A stretch of 6,349 nucleotides of DNA from Allobrachymonas sp. (GCA_030529305.1 JAUMXD010000079.1:1-6349), one strand, 5' to 3'. Counted from the stretch's first letter, positions 1 to 5,928 are shown. Notes: generated from the letters alone by a model not told the origin. Translations and numbers: made by a program.

Positions 1-339
1 ATCGCTTCGGCCGTGATCAACTGGGGCCCCTATTACGTCAAGACCGTGCGTGACGCGCTTGATGGCAAATGGCAGCCCAACCAATCCTGGTGGGGCGTGA
101 AAGAAGGTGCGATCGACCTGGTGGGCGTTGCCAGCGATGTGCCGCCAGCTGCAACCGAAAAACTGGCAAGCGTCAAGGCCGGCTTGAAAGATGGCAGCTT
201 CGCCATCTGGAAAGGCCCGATCATGGATCAGTCTGGCAAGGAAGTGCTGGCCAAAGACCAGGTGGCTGACGACAAATTCCTGCAAGGCATCAACTTCTAC
301 GTGCAAGGCGTAGAAGGCACGGTGCCCGGCGCTAAATAA
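1..339 (+). CDS. BMP/PnrA-family ABC transporter substrate-binding protein, C-terminal part
   Basis: The reading frame is open from the first base and ends at TAA 337-339, so only the last 112 residues are present and the start lies outside the window. The peptide has the C-terminal pattern of the basic membrane protein (BMP, PF02608) family: INWGPYYVKTVRDAL, then SWWGVKEGAIDLVGVASDVP, then a charged helix, the segment GSFAIWKGPIMDQSGKEV, and an ending close to DDKFLQGINFYVQGVEGTVPG. Family members are periplasmic or lipoprotein receptors that deliver a ligand, often a purine nucleoside, to an ABC importer; the ligand here cannot be read from the fragment. A GTG at 13 in this frame is an internal valine codon, not a start. 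Permease and ATPase genes would be expected upstream, outside the window. A strongly structured non-coding stretch begins four bases after the stop. The family call is firm; the substrate is unknown. Confidence 0.88.
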   Translation: MASAVINWGPYYVKTVRDALDGKWQPNQSWWGVKEGAIDLVGVASDVPPAATEKLASVKAGLKDGSFAIWKGPIMDQSGKEVLAKDQVADDKFLQGINFYVQGVEGTVPGAK

Positions 340-343
340 GTAA

Positions 344-470
344 GGCGCAGTCCGGCTGGGTTGGAGGACTGGAGTACGGGGGCCTGGCGATGCAAACCTT
401 TTGCAGGTTTCGCGGCAGAAACGCCGCTTGCATCGCCCGCTCCCAATCCAAGGCCCAGCTTGGCTGCGTT
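344..470 (+). ncRNA. Candidate structured RNA: long nested hairpin with a branched tip
   Basis: No credible protein gene lies here, but the strand folds on itself in strict nested order. Bases 344-360 pair with 454-470 (17 positions, one C/U mismatch at 353/461, several G-U pairs). Bases 361-365 (TTGGA) pair with 447-451 (TCCAA), leaving a GG bulge at 452-453. Bases 371-374 (GGAG) pair with 440-443 (CTCC). After an asymmetric bubble (375-385 against 438-439), GGCGATGCAA at 386-395 pairs perfectly with 428-437. Inside are two hairpins, ACCT/AGGT (396-399/405-408) and GCGGC/GCCGC (412-416/423-427), which make a three-way junction. This is seen directly. The function is inference: a purU leader element, an sRNA from the 3' UTR of the transporter gene (its stop is at 339), or a small inverted-repeat element. 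I do not recognise a known riboswitch signature. Confidence 0.55.
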
Positions 471-474
471 ACCG

Positions 475-501
475 GGCCAGCCGCTTGCTGACTGGCTGGC
501 C
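475..501 (+). repeat. Perfect 8-bp hairpin in the purU upstream region
   Basis: GGCCAGCC at 475-482 is the exact reverse complement of GGCTGGCC at 494-501, with an 11-base loop. It lies between the long structured element ending at 470 and the terminator starting at 536. It has no T-run after it, so it is not itself an intrinsic terminator. It probably belongs to the same structured transcript. Confidence 0.6.
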
Positions 502-514
502 GTCGATCTTTTGT

Positions 515-529
515 ATGCACCTATTGCAT
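515..529 (+). repeat. Short 5-bp hairpin ahead of the terminator
   Basis: ATGCA at 515-519 pairs with TGCAT at 525-529 around a CCTAT loop, six bases before the terminator stem. Taken alone it could be chance. As the third consecutive helix between 344 and 536 it adds to the picture of one folded RNA. Confidence 0.4.
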
Positions 530-535
530 GGGCTA

Positions 536-563
536 CCCGCACCCTGCGGGCCTTTTTCTTTTT
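536..563 (+). terminator. Intrinsic (rho-independent) terminator just upstream of purU
   Basis: CCCGCA (536-541), loop CCC, TGCGGG (545-550) form a perfect 6-bp GC-rich stem. It is followed by CC and a run of ten T in eleven bases (553-563, TTTTTCTTTTT). The T-run is on the + strand, so it acts on rightward transcription coming from the transporter gene or from a promoter in 340-530. It ends 17 bases before the purU ATG at 581, which leaves little space for a separate purU promoter downstream of it. Confidence 0.87.
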
Positions 564-580
564 GACGAGCTGAGTGGCAC

Positions 581-1438
581 ATGACGACACCTCTTTCCCG
601 CTACATCCTCACCCTCTCTTGCCCCGACCGCAAAGGGCTGGTGCACGCCGTTTCCGGCTTCGTGCTGCAGAACGAAGGCAATATGGAAGAGATCGCGCAA
701 TTCAGCGATCTGGATTCGGGCCTGTTTTTCATGCGCATCGACTTCAGCACGCCGCAGGCCGATTTGGCCGCCTTGCGCGACAAGCTGGCCGAATTTGCCG
801 CGCCCTACCAGATGCAAACGCAGCTGCACGTGGCGCATGCGCCCGTGCCAACCATCATCATGGTCAGCAAAGAGGGGCACTGCCTGAACGACTTGCTCTT
901 CCGCTGGAAGAGCGGCTTGCTCGCCATCGATGTGCGCGCCGTCATCAGCAACCACCGCGACTTTTATCAAATGGCGGCGGGCTACAACGTGCCGTTTCAC
1001 CACGTGCCTTCCACGCGCGACAAGCGCGAGCAGGCCGAGCGCCGCATGATGGAAATCATCCAGTGCGAAGGGGCCGAACTGGTGGTGCTGGCGCGCTACA
1101 TGCAGATCCTGAGCGACAGCGTGTGCCAATCCATGCCCGGGCGCATCATCAACATCCACCACAGCTTCTTGCCCAGCTTCAAGGGGGCGCGGCCTTACTA
1201 CCAGGCGCATGACCGGGGCGTCAAGCTCATCGGCGCCACGGCGCATTACGTGACTTCCGATCTGGACGAAGGCCCCATCATCGAACAAGACGTGGCCCGC
1301 GTGAACCACAGCCATTCGGTCGAAGACCTCACGGCCATCGGCCGCGACACCGAAAGCCAGGTGCTGGCCCGCGCCGTGAAATGGCACAGCGAACACCGCG
1401 TGCTGCTCAACGGCAGCCGCACTGTGGTGTTTGAATAA
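581..1438 (+). CDS. purU: Formyltetrahydrofolate deformylase PurU
   Basis: This cytosolic enzyme of 285 residues hydrolyses 10-formyl-tetrahydrofolate to tetrahydrofolate and formate. It balances the one-carbon pool and can supply formate for PurT-type purine synthesis. Residues about 7-85 form an ACT domain (ILTLSCPDRKGLVHAVSGFV), the regulatory part that in the E. coli enzyme responds to glycine and methionine. Residues about 90-285 are the formyltransferase fold. The catalytic triad expected for this fold is visible: N191 and H193 in IINIHHSFLPSFKGARPY, and D229 in SDLDEGPIIEQD. The length is normal for the family. The ATG at 581 places the ACT domain right at the N-terminus; the ribosome-binding site is weak (GAG-rich GAGCTGAG, about 567-574). 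An intrinsic terminator lies immediately upstream, so readthrough or attenuation may set its expression. Confidence 0.96.
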   Translation: MTTPLSRYILTLSCPDRKGLVHAVSGFVLQNEGNMEEIAQFSDLDSGLFFMRIDFSTPQADLAALRDKLAEFAAPYQMQTQLHVAHAPVPTIIMVSKEGHCLNDLLFRWKSGLLAIDVRAVISNHRDFYQMAAGYNVPFHHVPSTRDKREQAERRMMEIIQCEGAELVVLARYMQILSDSVCQSMPGRIINIHHSFLPSFKGARPYYQAHDRGVKLIGATAHYVTSDLDEGPIIEQDVARVNHSHSVEDLTAIGRDTESQVLARAVKWHSEHRVLLNGSRTVVFE

Positions 1439-1441
1439 GCG

Positions 1442-1500
1442 CGCCCGATACAAGGGCGGATGAAGGGCAGGCGGCAAGGGCTGGTTGCAGCCGTTGGCTG
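1442..1500 (+). repeat. Two small hairpins in the purU-dapF gap
   Basis: CGCCC/GGGCG (1442-1446 with 1454-1458) lies just after the purU stop, and CAGCC/GGCTG (1488-1492 with 1496-1500, loop GTT) follows. Neither has a T-run, so neither is a canonical intrinsic terminator. The rest of the 138-base gap (1439-1576) shows no gene and no convincing sigma-70 promoter. The dapF transcript may start here or read through from purU. Confidence 0.35.
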
Positions 1501-1562
1501 ATTGGGACACAACAAGCCGCCTACATGCTGCCAACAGCTGCACAGGCCGCACACGTCGCAAC

Positions 1563-1568
1563 GGGGGA
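1563..1568 (+). promoter_or_regulatory. Ribosome-binding site that sets the dapF start
   Basis: The purine run GGGGGA ends eight bases before the ATG at 1577. It selects this start over an in-frame ATG at 1502, whose extra 25 residues have no family similarity. Confidence 0.7.
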
Positions 1569-1576
1569 TCACCAGC

Positions 1577-2494
1577 ATGCGCATACCGTTTACCAAAATG
1601 CAAGGAGCGGGCAATGACTTTGTCGTGCTCGACGAAACGCGCGGCCCACTGGGTTTGCAGTCTGCGCATTACCGCTTTCTGGCCGACCGCCGCTTTGGCG
1701 TGGGGGCCGATCAGATCCTGAGCGTAGGCCCTGCGCCCACGCCGGATGTAGATTTTTCCTACCGCATCCACAACGCCGATGGCGGCGAGGTGGAGCACTG
1801 CGGCAACGGCGCGCGCTGCTTCGTGCGCTTTGTGCACGAACAGGGGCTGAGCGACAAGGCCAGCATCCGCGTGGCGGTGCAGCGCGGCTGCATCACCTTG
1901 CATGCGCGTGCAGATGGCCTGGTCACGGTCGATATGGGCGCGCCTGCTTTCGTGCCAGCGGCCTTGCCTTTCGTGACCGAGGGCCTGGCGCACCGCCAGC
2001 AAGGCGCGGCTGAGCTGTGGGCGCTGCCCGTGGGCTGCGGGCAAACGCCGCTGAGCGAGGTGGCCGTGGCCTCCATGGGCAACCCGCACGCCGTGTTGCA
2101 AGTGGCGGATGTGGACGCTGCCCCCGTGGCCGTATGGGGCGCGGCGATTCAGGCGCTGCCGCAGTTTCCGGCCAGCGTCAACGTGGGCTTCATGCAGATC
2201 ATTGATCGCGGGCACATTCGCCTGCGCGTGTACGAGCGCGGCTCGGGCGAAACGCTGGCCTGTGGCACGGGCGCTTGCGCGGCCGCCGTGTGCGGCATGC
2301 GCCTGGGGCTGCTTGATGCTTCGGTGCAAGTCGATGCGCGCGGCGGCATCTTGCGCATCGATTGGGCGGGGGATAATGCCCCCGTGCTGCTGACCGGACC
2401 AGCCGTGACCGTGTACCGCGGCGAAATCGAATTGCCCGATCACCCTTTGCCCGATTGGCCCGCCTTGCCTCATCTGCCCGGCGCACCCGCGTGA
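1577..2494 (+). CDS. dapF: Diaminopimelate epimerase DapF
   Basis: This cytosolic enzyme of 305 residues converts LL-diaminopimelate to meso-diaminopimelate, the lysine precursor and peptidoglycan cross-linking residue. It needs no cofactor and uses two cysteines as acid and base. The N-terminus [20 protein letters not shown] is the family hallmark. The first catalytic cysteine is C75 in HCGNGARC and the second is C229 in [20 protein letters not shown] (167-173) and YERGSGET are further conserved strands. The start at 1577 fits both the family N-terminus and the ribosome-binding site. The usual family end is near residue 285 (YRGEIEL); about 18 Pro/Leu-rich residues follow as a probable disordered tail. 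It is the first gene of a tight run with DUF484 (33 bases downstream) and xerC, the order also found in E. coli, so they are probably co-transcribed. Confidence 0.97.
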   Translation: MRIPFTKMQGAGNDFVVLDETRGPLGLQSAHYRFLADRRFGVGADQILSVGPAPTPDVDFSYRIHNADGGEVEHCGNGARCFVRFVHEQGLSDKASIRVAVQRGCITLHARADGLVTVDMGAPAFVPAALPFVTEGLAHRQQGAAELWALPVGCGQTPLSEVAVASMGNPHAVLQVADVDAAPVAVWGAAIQALPQFPASVNVGFMQIIDRGHIRLRVYERGSGETLACGTGACAAAVCGMRLGLLDASVQVDARGGILRIDWAGDNAPVLLTGPAVTVYRGEIELPDHPLPDWPALPHLPGAPA

Positions 2495-2513
2495 GTGCAG
2501 CCCCCAAATTTCC

Positions 2514-2518
2514 AGGAG
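2514..2518 (+). promoter_or_regulatory. Ribosome-binding site that sets the DUF484 gene start
   Basis: AGGAG lies nine bases before the ATG at 2528. It excludes the in-frame GTG at 2495, which directly follows the dapF stop and would place this Shine-Dalgarno sequence inside the coding region. The ATG at 2523 is out of frame. Confidence 0.75.
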
Positions 2519-2527
2519 TTCCATGCC

Positions 2528-3304
2528 ATGAACAGCAACGACCTTGCCCCGCTGACCGAGCGCGACCTCGCCGAGTACCTGATTCAAAACCCCGGCTTCT
2601 TCCAGCGCAACCCCGAGCTGCTCACCGATCTGCAACTGGGCAGCGCCCACGGTCAGCGCGTGGTGAGCCTGCACGAGCGTCAGGCTGAAATGCTGCGCGA
2701 AAAAATCAAGGTACTCGAAACCCGCCTGGTTGAAATGATCCGCCACGGCAGCGAAAACAGCGTCACCACCAACCGCCTGCTGCATTGGGCCATGGGCCTG
2801 CATCTGGAACACGACCCCGCCGCGCTGCCACAAAAGATCTGCGACGACATTCGCGAGCAGTTCGTGGTGCCGCAGGTGGCCATTCGCGTGTGGAACGTGG
2901 CCCCGCCATATGTCGATGCGCCCTTCGCCCAGGGCGTGAGCAGCGACACCAAGAGCTTTGCCTCGTCCTTGAGCACCCCCTACTGCGGCGTGCACGTGAG
3001 CGTGGAAGCCGTGCGTTGGCTGAAGGAGCCGCTGCTGGCCGCCTCGTTGGCGCTGATTCCGCTGCGAGCCAAAGACACGGCCAGCGCCTTTGGCCTGCTG
3101 GTGCTGGCCTCGCCCGATGCCAGCCGCTACCAAGACGATATGGCCACCGACTATCTGGAGCACATCGGCCAAATGGCCAGCGCTGCACTCTCGCGCTTGC
3201 TGGTGACTGCGCCTGCATCCGCTTCTGCACCACAGTCTGCTGAAGCTGCGGCAACTGGCGCAGCAGCTACGCCTTCAATGCCTGCCAACCCCGCAGCCGA
3301 ATAA
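2528..3304 (+). CDS. DUF484 family protein (E. coli YigA type)
   Basis: This 258-residue protein of unknown biochemical function is recognised by the DUF484 pattern. It begins with a short helical start (residues 8-35: LTERDLAEYLIQNPGFFQRNPELL). A charged helix likely to form a coiled coil follows at about 43-75 (SLHERQAEMLREKIKVLETRLVEMI). A GAF-like alpha/beta domain comes next at about 80-226, including DDIREQFVVPQVAIRVWNV, SLALIPLRAKDTASAFGLLVLASPD and the final helix DYLEHIGQMASAALSRL. There is no signal peptide or membrane segment, so it is probably cytosolic. The last 30 residues (228-258) are an Ala/Pro/Ser tail, likely disordered. It sits between dapF and xerC, as in E. coli, with 24 bases to the xerC ATG. 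The position has suggested a link to XerC or cell-wall work, but that is inference only. The family call is strong; the function is open. Confidence 0.92.
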   Translation: MNSNDLAPLTERDLAEYLIQNPGFFQRNPELLTDLQLGSAHGQRVVSLHERQAEMLREKIKVLETRLVEMIRHGSENSVTTNRLLHWAMGLHLEHDPAALPQKICDDIREQFVVPQVAIRVWNVAPPYVDAPFAQGVSSDTKSFASSLSTPYCGVHVSVEAVRWLKEPLLAASLALIPLRAKDTASAFGLLVLASPDASRYQDDMATDYLEHIGQMASAALSRLLVTAPASASAPQSAEAAATGAAATPSMPANPAAE

Positions 3305-3328
3305 GCGCTTGCCGGGTGGCCTTGCGCC

Positions 3329-4492
3329 ATGTCTGCCAATCTGCCGCCAGCCCATAACGATCAGGCCAAGCCGCCTGCTGCATCGGCATCTGCGGCGGAT
3401 GCAGCCATGAACGCAGCGCCAGCCAACGCCTCTAACGCTGCTGGCAAAAACACAGAAACAAACGATCAAGCCTGGGTGCAAGCCTATCTGGCGCATGTGC
3501 AGTACGAAAAGCGTCTGGCCGAGCGCACCGTGGCGCTTTACACCGCTGATCTGCAACGCTTGCAGCAATACGCGCAACAGGCGGGCGTGAGCCTGGCGCA
3601 GGTGCAGGCTGCACACATGCGGCAATGGATTGCCCAGATGCACAGCCAGGGGCGCAGTGCGCGGGGCATTGCGCTCATCCTTTCAGGCTGGCGCGGCTTT
3701 TATCACTGGCTGGCGCAAACGCAGCGCCTGCACCACAACCCGCTCGATGGCGTGCGCGCCCCCAAAGCCGCCAAGCCCCTGCCCAAAGCCCTGCCGGTGG
3801 ATGCCGCTGTGCAACTGGCCGACTTTTGTGCACCAACTGATGGCGCGGATCGGTGTGGCCGCAGCCGCCAAGGCGGCAAAAAGGCGACTGATGCTGCGTG
3901 GATGGAAGTGCGTGATCAATTGATGGTGGAACTGCTCTACGGCAGCGGCCTGCGCGTGGGCGAACTGGTGGGGCTGGACGTGCAGGCCAGCGCCCAGGCG
4001 CGTGGCTGGCTGGACTTGGATGACGGCATGGCACACGTGCTGGGCAAGGGCAGCAAGCGCCGCAGCGTGCCGCTTTCGCGCGTGGCGGTGGAACGTGCCC
4101 GACAGTGGCTAACCGTGCGCGCCACAGTGCCTGCGCTGGCACGCACACCGGCCTTGCTGGCGGGCCGCAACGGCACGCGGCTCACGGCCCAGTCCATCTG
4201 GCAGCAGCTGCGCCGCCGCGCCCAGCAGGCGGGCCTGCCGGTGGCCGTGCACCCGCACATGTTGCGCCATTCTTTTGCCAGCCACTTGTTGCAAAGCAGC
4301 GGTGATTTGCGTGCCGTGCAAGAGCTGCTGGGCCATGCCAACATCAGCACCACGCAGGTGTACACGCGGCTGGACTTTCAGCATCTGGCCAAGGTGTACG
4401 ACGCAGCCCACCCGCGTGCCCATCGAAAGGGCGATGCGCGTCCGCCAATTCAAGGCGATACAAAGCCGAGTGCGGATTCAGATCAGGAGTGA
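3329..4492 (+). CDS. xerC: Tyrosine recombinase XerC
   Basis: XerC acts with XerD at the chromosomal dif site to resolve chromosome dimers at division. The N-terminal SAM-like core-binding domain spans about 46-145 (AYLAHVQYEKRLAERTVALY; GWRGFYHWL), and the catalytic domain spans about 190-362. All the active-site residues of the family are visible: R209 (GSGLRVGEL), K240 (VLGKGSKRR), H310 and R313 (HPHMLRHSFASHLL), H336 (LLGHANIS) and the nucleophile Y345 (TTQVYTRLDF). At 387 residues it is longer than the roughly 300 that are usual. The extra length is an Ala-rich leader (1-45), a hydrophilic insertion between the domains (about 167-191, with GADRCGRSRQGGKK), and a polar tail after about 367. 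The start could instead be Met27 (ATG at 3407), since the leader is low-complexity; GGGTGG at 3315-3320 weakly supports 3329. It is probably translated from the dapF transcript. Confidence 0.94.
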   Translation: MSANLPPAHNDQAKPPAASASAADAAMNAAPANASNAAGKNTETNDQAWVQAYLAHVQYEKRLAERTVALYTADLQRLQQYAQQAGVSLAQVQAAHMRQWIAQMHSQGRSARGIALILSGWRGFYHWLAQTQRLHHNPLDGVRAPKAAKPLPKALPVDAAVQLADFCAPTDGADRCGRSRQGGKKATDAAWMEVRDQLMVELLYGSGLRVGELVGLDVQASAQARGWLDLDDGMAHVLGKGSKRRSVPLSRVAVERARQWLTVRATVPALARTPALLAGRNGTRLTAQSIWQQLRRRAQQAGLPVAVHPHMLRHSFASHLLQSSGDLRAVQELLGHANISTTQVYTRLDFQHLAKVYDAAHPRAHRKGDARPPIQGDTKPSADSDQE

Positions 4493-4526
4493 GTGGCTCG
4501 GCCACGATGTTGCACCTGAGCAGGTG
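4493..4526. repeat. Two small inverted repeats between convergent xerC and hemE
   Basis: GTGGC/GCCAC (4493-4497 with 4501-4505, loop TCG) abuts the xerC stop, and CACCT/AGGTG (4513-4517 with 4522-4526) follows. Both are symmetric and could act on either strand at the end of xerC or hemE transcripts, but neither has a T-run. The rest of the 127-base gap (4493-4619) shows no gene. Confidence 0.4.
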
Positions 4527-4619
4527 GTCTGATCAAGAGGCGTGCACGGATAGGGCAGCCACGCTGGCTTGGCCGTTTCGCTGTTTGATCCGGATCGTGC
4601 AGGCGCTTGTGGATATGGA

Positions 4620-5828
4620 TCATGCCCCGTTGCTGCGTGCTGCTAGGCGCATGTGCCGCGAATGGTGATGTACGGCCTCGACAAGCGCGGCCACATGCTC
4701 GGGTGGCGTGTTTTGTTTGATGCCGTGGCCCAGATTGAAAATGAGTTGGCAGCTTCGCTGGCCATTCTCGTGCTGGCCATCCTCGTTCGTTTCGGGCACG
4801 CCAAAGGCAGCCAGCGTGCGCTGTACTTCGGCTTCAATGACAGAAGGCGGGGCAAAAAGCACGGCGGGGTCGAGATTGCCTTGCAGCGATTGCCGAACCG
4901 ATTGCTGAACGGGTTGCACTGTGCAGCCATCATTGCCATTGAGCAGTTGGCGCGCAGCGCCCAGGTTCACCGTCCAGTCCACGCCCAGCACATCGCAGTC
5001 CAGAGCGCGCATGGCGGCCAGCCATTGCCCACCGCCTTTGGTGAAGACGATGCGCGGCACTGCTTGTCCGTCTGCCCCCGTGCGGCGCAGCTGTTGCAGC
5101 ACGCGCGCGGTGTAGGCCAGGCTGAAGGTTTGAAAGGCGCCATCAGCCAGCACGCCGCCCCAGCTGTCAAACAACATCACGGCTTGGGCGCCTGCGTCAA
5201 TCTGCTCGTTCAGGTAGGTGGCCACGCTGTCGGTGTTGATGGCCAGGATGCGGTGCAGTAGATCGGGGCGGCTGTAGAGCAGGGTTTTGATGGTGGCGTA
5301 GTCGGCGCTGCTTTGGCCTTCGACCATGTAGCAGGCCAGGGTCCAGGGGCTGCCGGCAAAGCCGATCAGCGGCACGCGCCCTTGCAGAGCGTGGCGGATG
5401 CTGCGCACCGCATCAAACACATAGCGCAGGCGCTCCATATCGGGCACGGCCAGGCGGGCCACGTCGTGCTCATCGCGAATGGGGTGGGCGAACTGCGGCC
5501 CCTCGCCGGGCTGGAACGTCAGGCCCAGGCCCATGGCATCGGGCACGGTGAGGATGTCGCTGAACAAAATGGCGGTATCCAACGGGTAGCGTTCCAGCGG
5601 TTGCAGCGTCACTTCGGTGGCCAAGTCTGGCGAGGTGGCCAGCCCCATGAAGCTGCCCGCCTGCGCGCGCAGGGCACGGTATTCGGGCAGGTAGCGCCCG
5701 GCTTGCCGCATGAGCCAGACGGGTGTGTAGTCCGTGACTTGCCCCAGGCAGGCGCGCAAAAAGGTGTCGTTGCGCAGCGGCGCAAAAGCGTTGGGAGCAG
5801 AAAGGGCGGGGGGGCTGGAATCCGTCAT
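4620..5828 (-). CDS. hemE: Uroporphyrinogen decarboxylase HemE
   Basis: This cytosolic enzyme of 402 residues removes four carboxyl groups from uroporphyrinogen III to give coproporphyrinogen III in heme synthesis; it uses no cofactor. Visible landmarks are [15 protein letters not shown] (36-50, with substrate-binding R41 and R45), [12 protein letters not shown] with the essential D91, [13 protein letters not shown] (159-171, Y167), FDSWGG (220-225) and FNLGHGI with H368. The start at 5828 puts [10 protein letters not shown] near the N-terminus, as in the family; the frame is open to an ATG at 5915, but those 29 residues are not family-like. The ribosome-binding site is weak (AAGAAG, + positions 5839-5844). 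The usual length is about 355-370. The excess seems to lie in stretches at about 297-310 and 346-360, the second a polar run just before the FNLGHG motif. It converges with xerC and lies downstream of murJ in the same orientation. Confidence 0.96.
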   Translation of the reverse strand: MTDSSPPALSAPNAFAPLRNDTFLRACLGQVTDYTPVWLMRQAGRYLPEYRALRAQAGSFMGLATSPDLATEVTLQPLERYPLDTAILFSDILTVPDAMGLGLTFQPGEGPQFAHPIRDEHDVARLAVPDMERLRYVFDAVRSIRHALQGRVPLIGFAGSPWTLACYMVEGQSSADYATIKTLLYSRPDLLHRILAINTDSVATYLNEQIDAGAQAVMLFDSWGGVLADGAFQTFSLAYTARVLQQLRRTGADGQAVPRIVFTKGGGQWLAAMRALDCDVLGVDWTVNLGAARQLLNGNDGCTVQPVQQSVRQSLQGNLDPAVLFAPPSVIEAEVQRTLAAFGVPETNEDGQHENGQRSCQLIFNLGHGIKQNTPPEHVAALVEAVHHHSRHMRLAARSNGA

Positions 5829-5907
5829 GGGAAGAAAGCTTCTTGAAAAACGCGCTTGGGATTTTGCACAGAACCTTGTTGGGCAATTGATTGCACCGTT
5901 GGGCGCG

Positions 5908-5928
5908 ATGCGCATTGACGCTGCGCAT
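5908..5928. repeat. 7-bp inverted repeat upstream of hemE
   Basis: ATGCGCA (5908-5914) and TGCGCAT (5922-5928) are exact reverse complements separated by seven bases. The repeat is about 80 bases upstream of the hemE start. It could be a regulator half-site pair or a leader hairpin; no known operator is recognised. Confidence 0.45.

Noticed and set aside
344..470. Insertion sequence or MITE
   Set aside because: The ends are imperfect inverted repeats, but no clear target-site duplication is visible in the flanks, and the link to a terminator suits an RNA better. Kept only as an alternative.
344..563. 6S RNA
   Set aside because: The rod-like fold and length of about 200 bases recall 6S RNA, but there is no large symmetric central bubble and none of the 6S sequence elements I know; the tip is a three-way junction.
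361..573. Small + strand open frame of 70 codons through the structured region
   Set aside because: It needs a TTG start, shows no ribosome-binding site, and runs through the terminator stem and T-run to its end.
344..580. Glycine or tetrahydrofolate riboswitch controlling purU
   Set aside because: These would make metabolic sense, but I cannot find their conserved core sequences, so I do not assign a ligand.
1485..1513. Possible promoter for dapF (TTGCAG with CACAAC)
   Set aside because: Each box matches the sigma-70 consensus at only about half its positions, which is too weak to report as a feature.
1502..1576. N-terminal extension of DapF from an upstream ATG
   Set aside because: The extra residues have no family similarity, and the good ribosome-binding site serves the ATG at 1577.
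533..3172. A continuous 879-codon open frame on the minus strand
   Set aside because: It lies opposite purU, dapF and DUF484, which all have clear family motifs. Its peptide is His/Ala/Gln/Arg-rich without domain patterns, as expected for the reverse of GC-rich codon-biased genes.
5829..5915. N-terminal extension of HemE from an ATG at 5915
   Set aside because: The family N-terminus fits the start at 5828, and the extension is not HemE-like and overlaps the inverted repeat.
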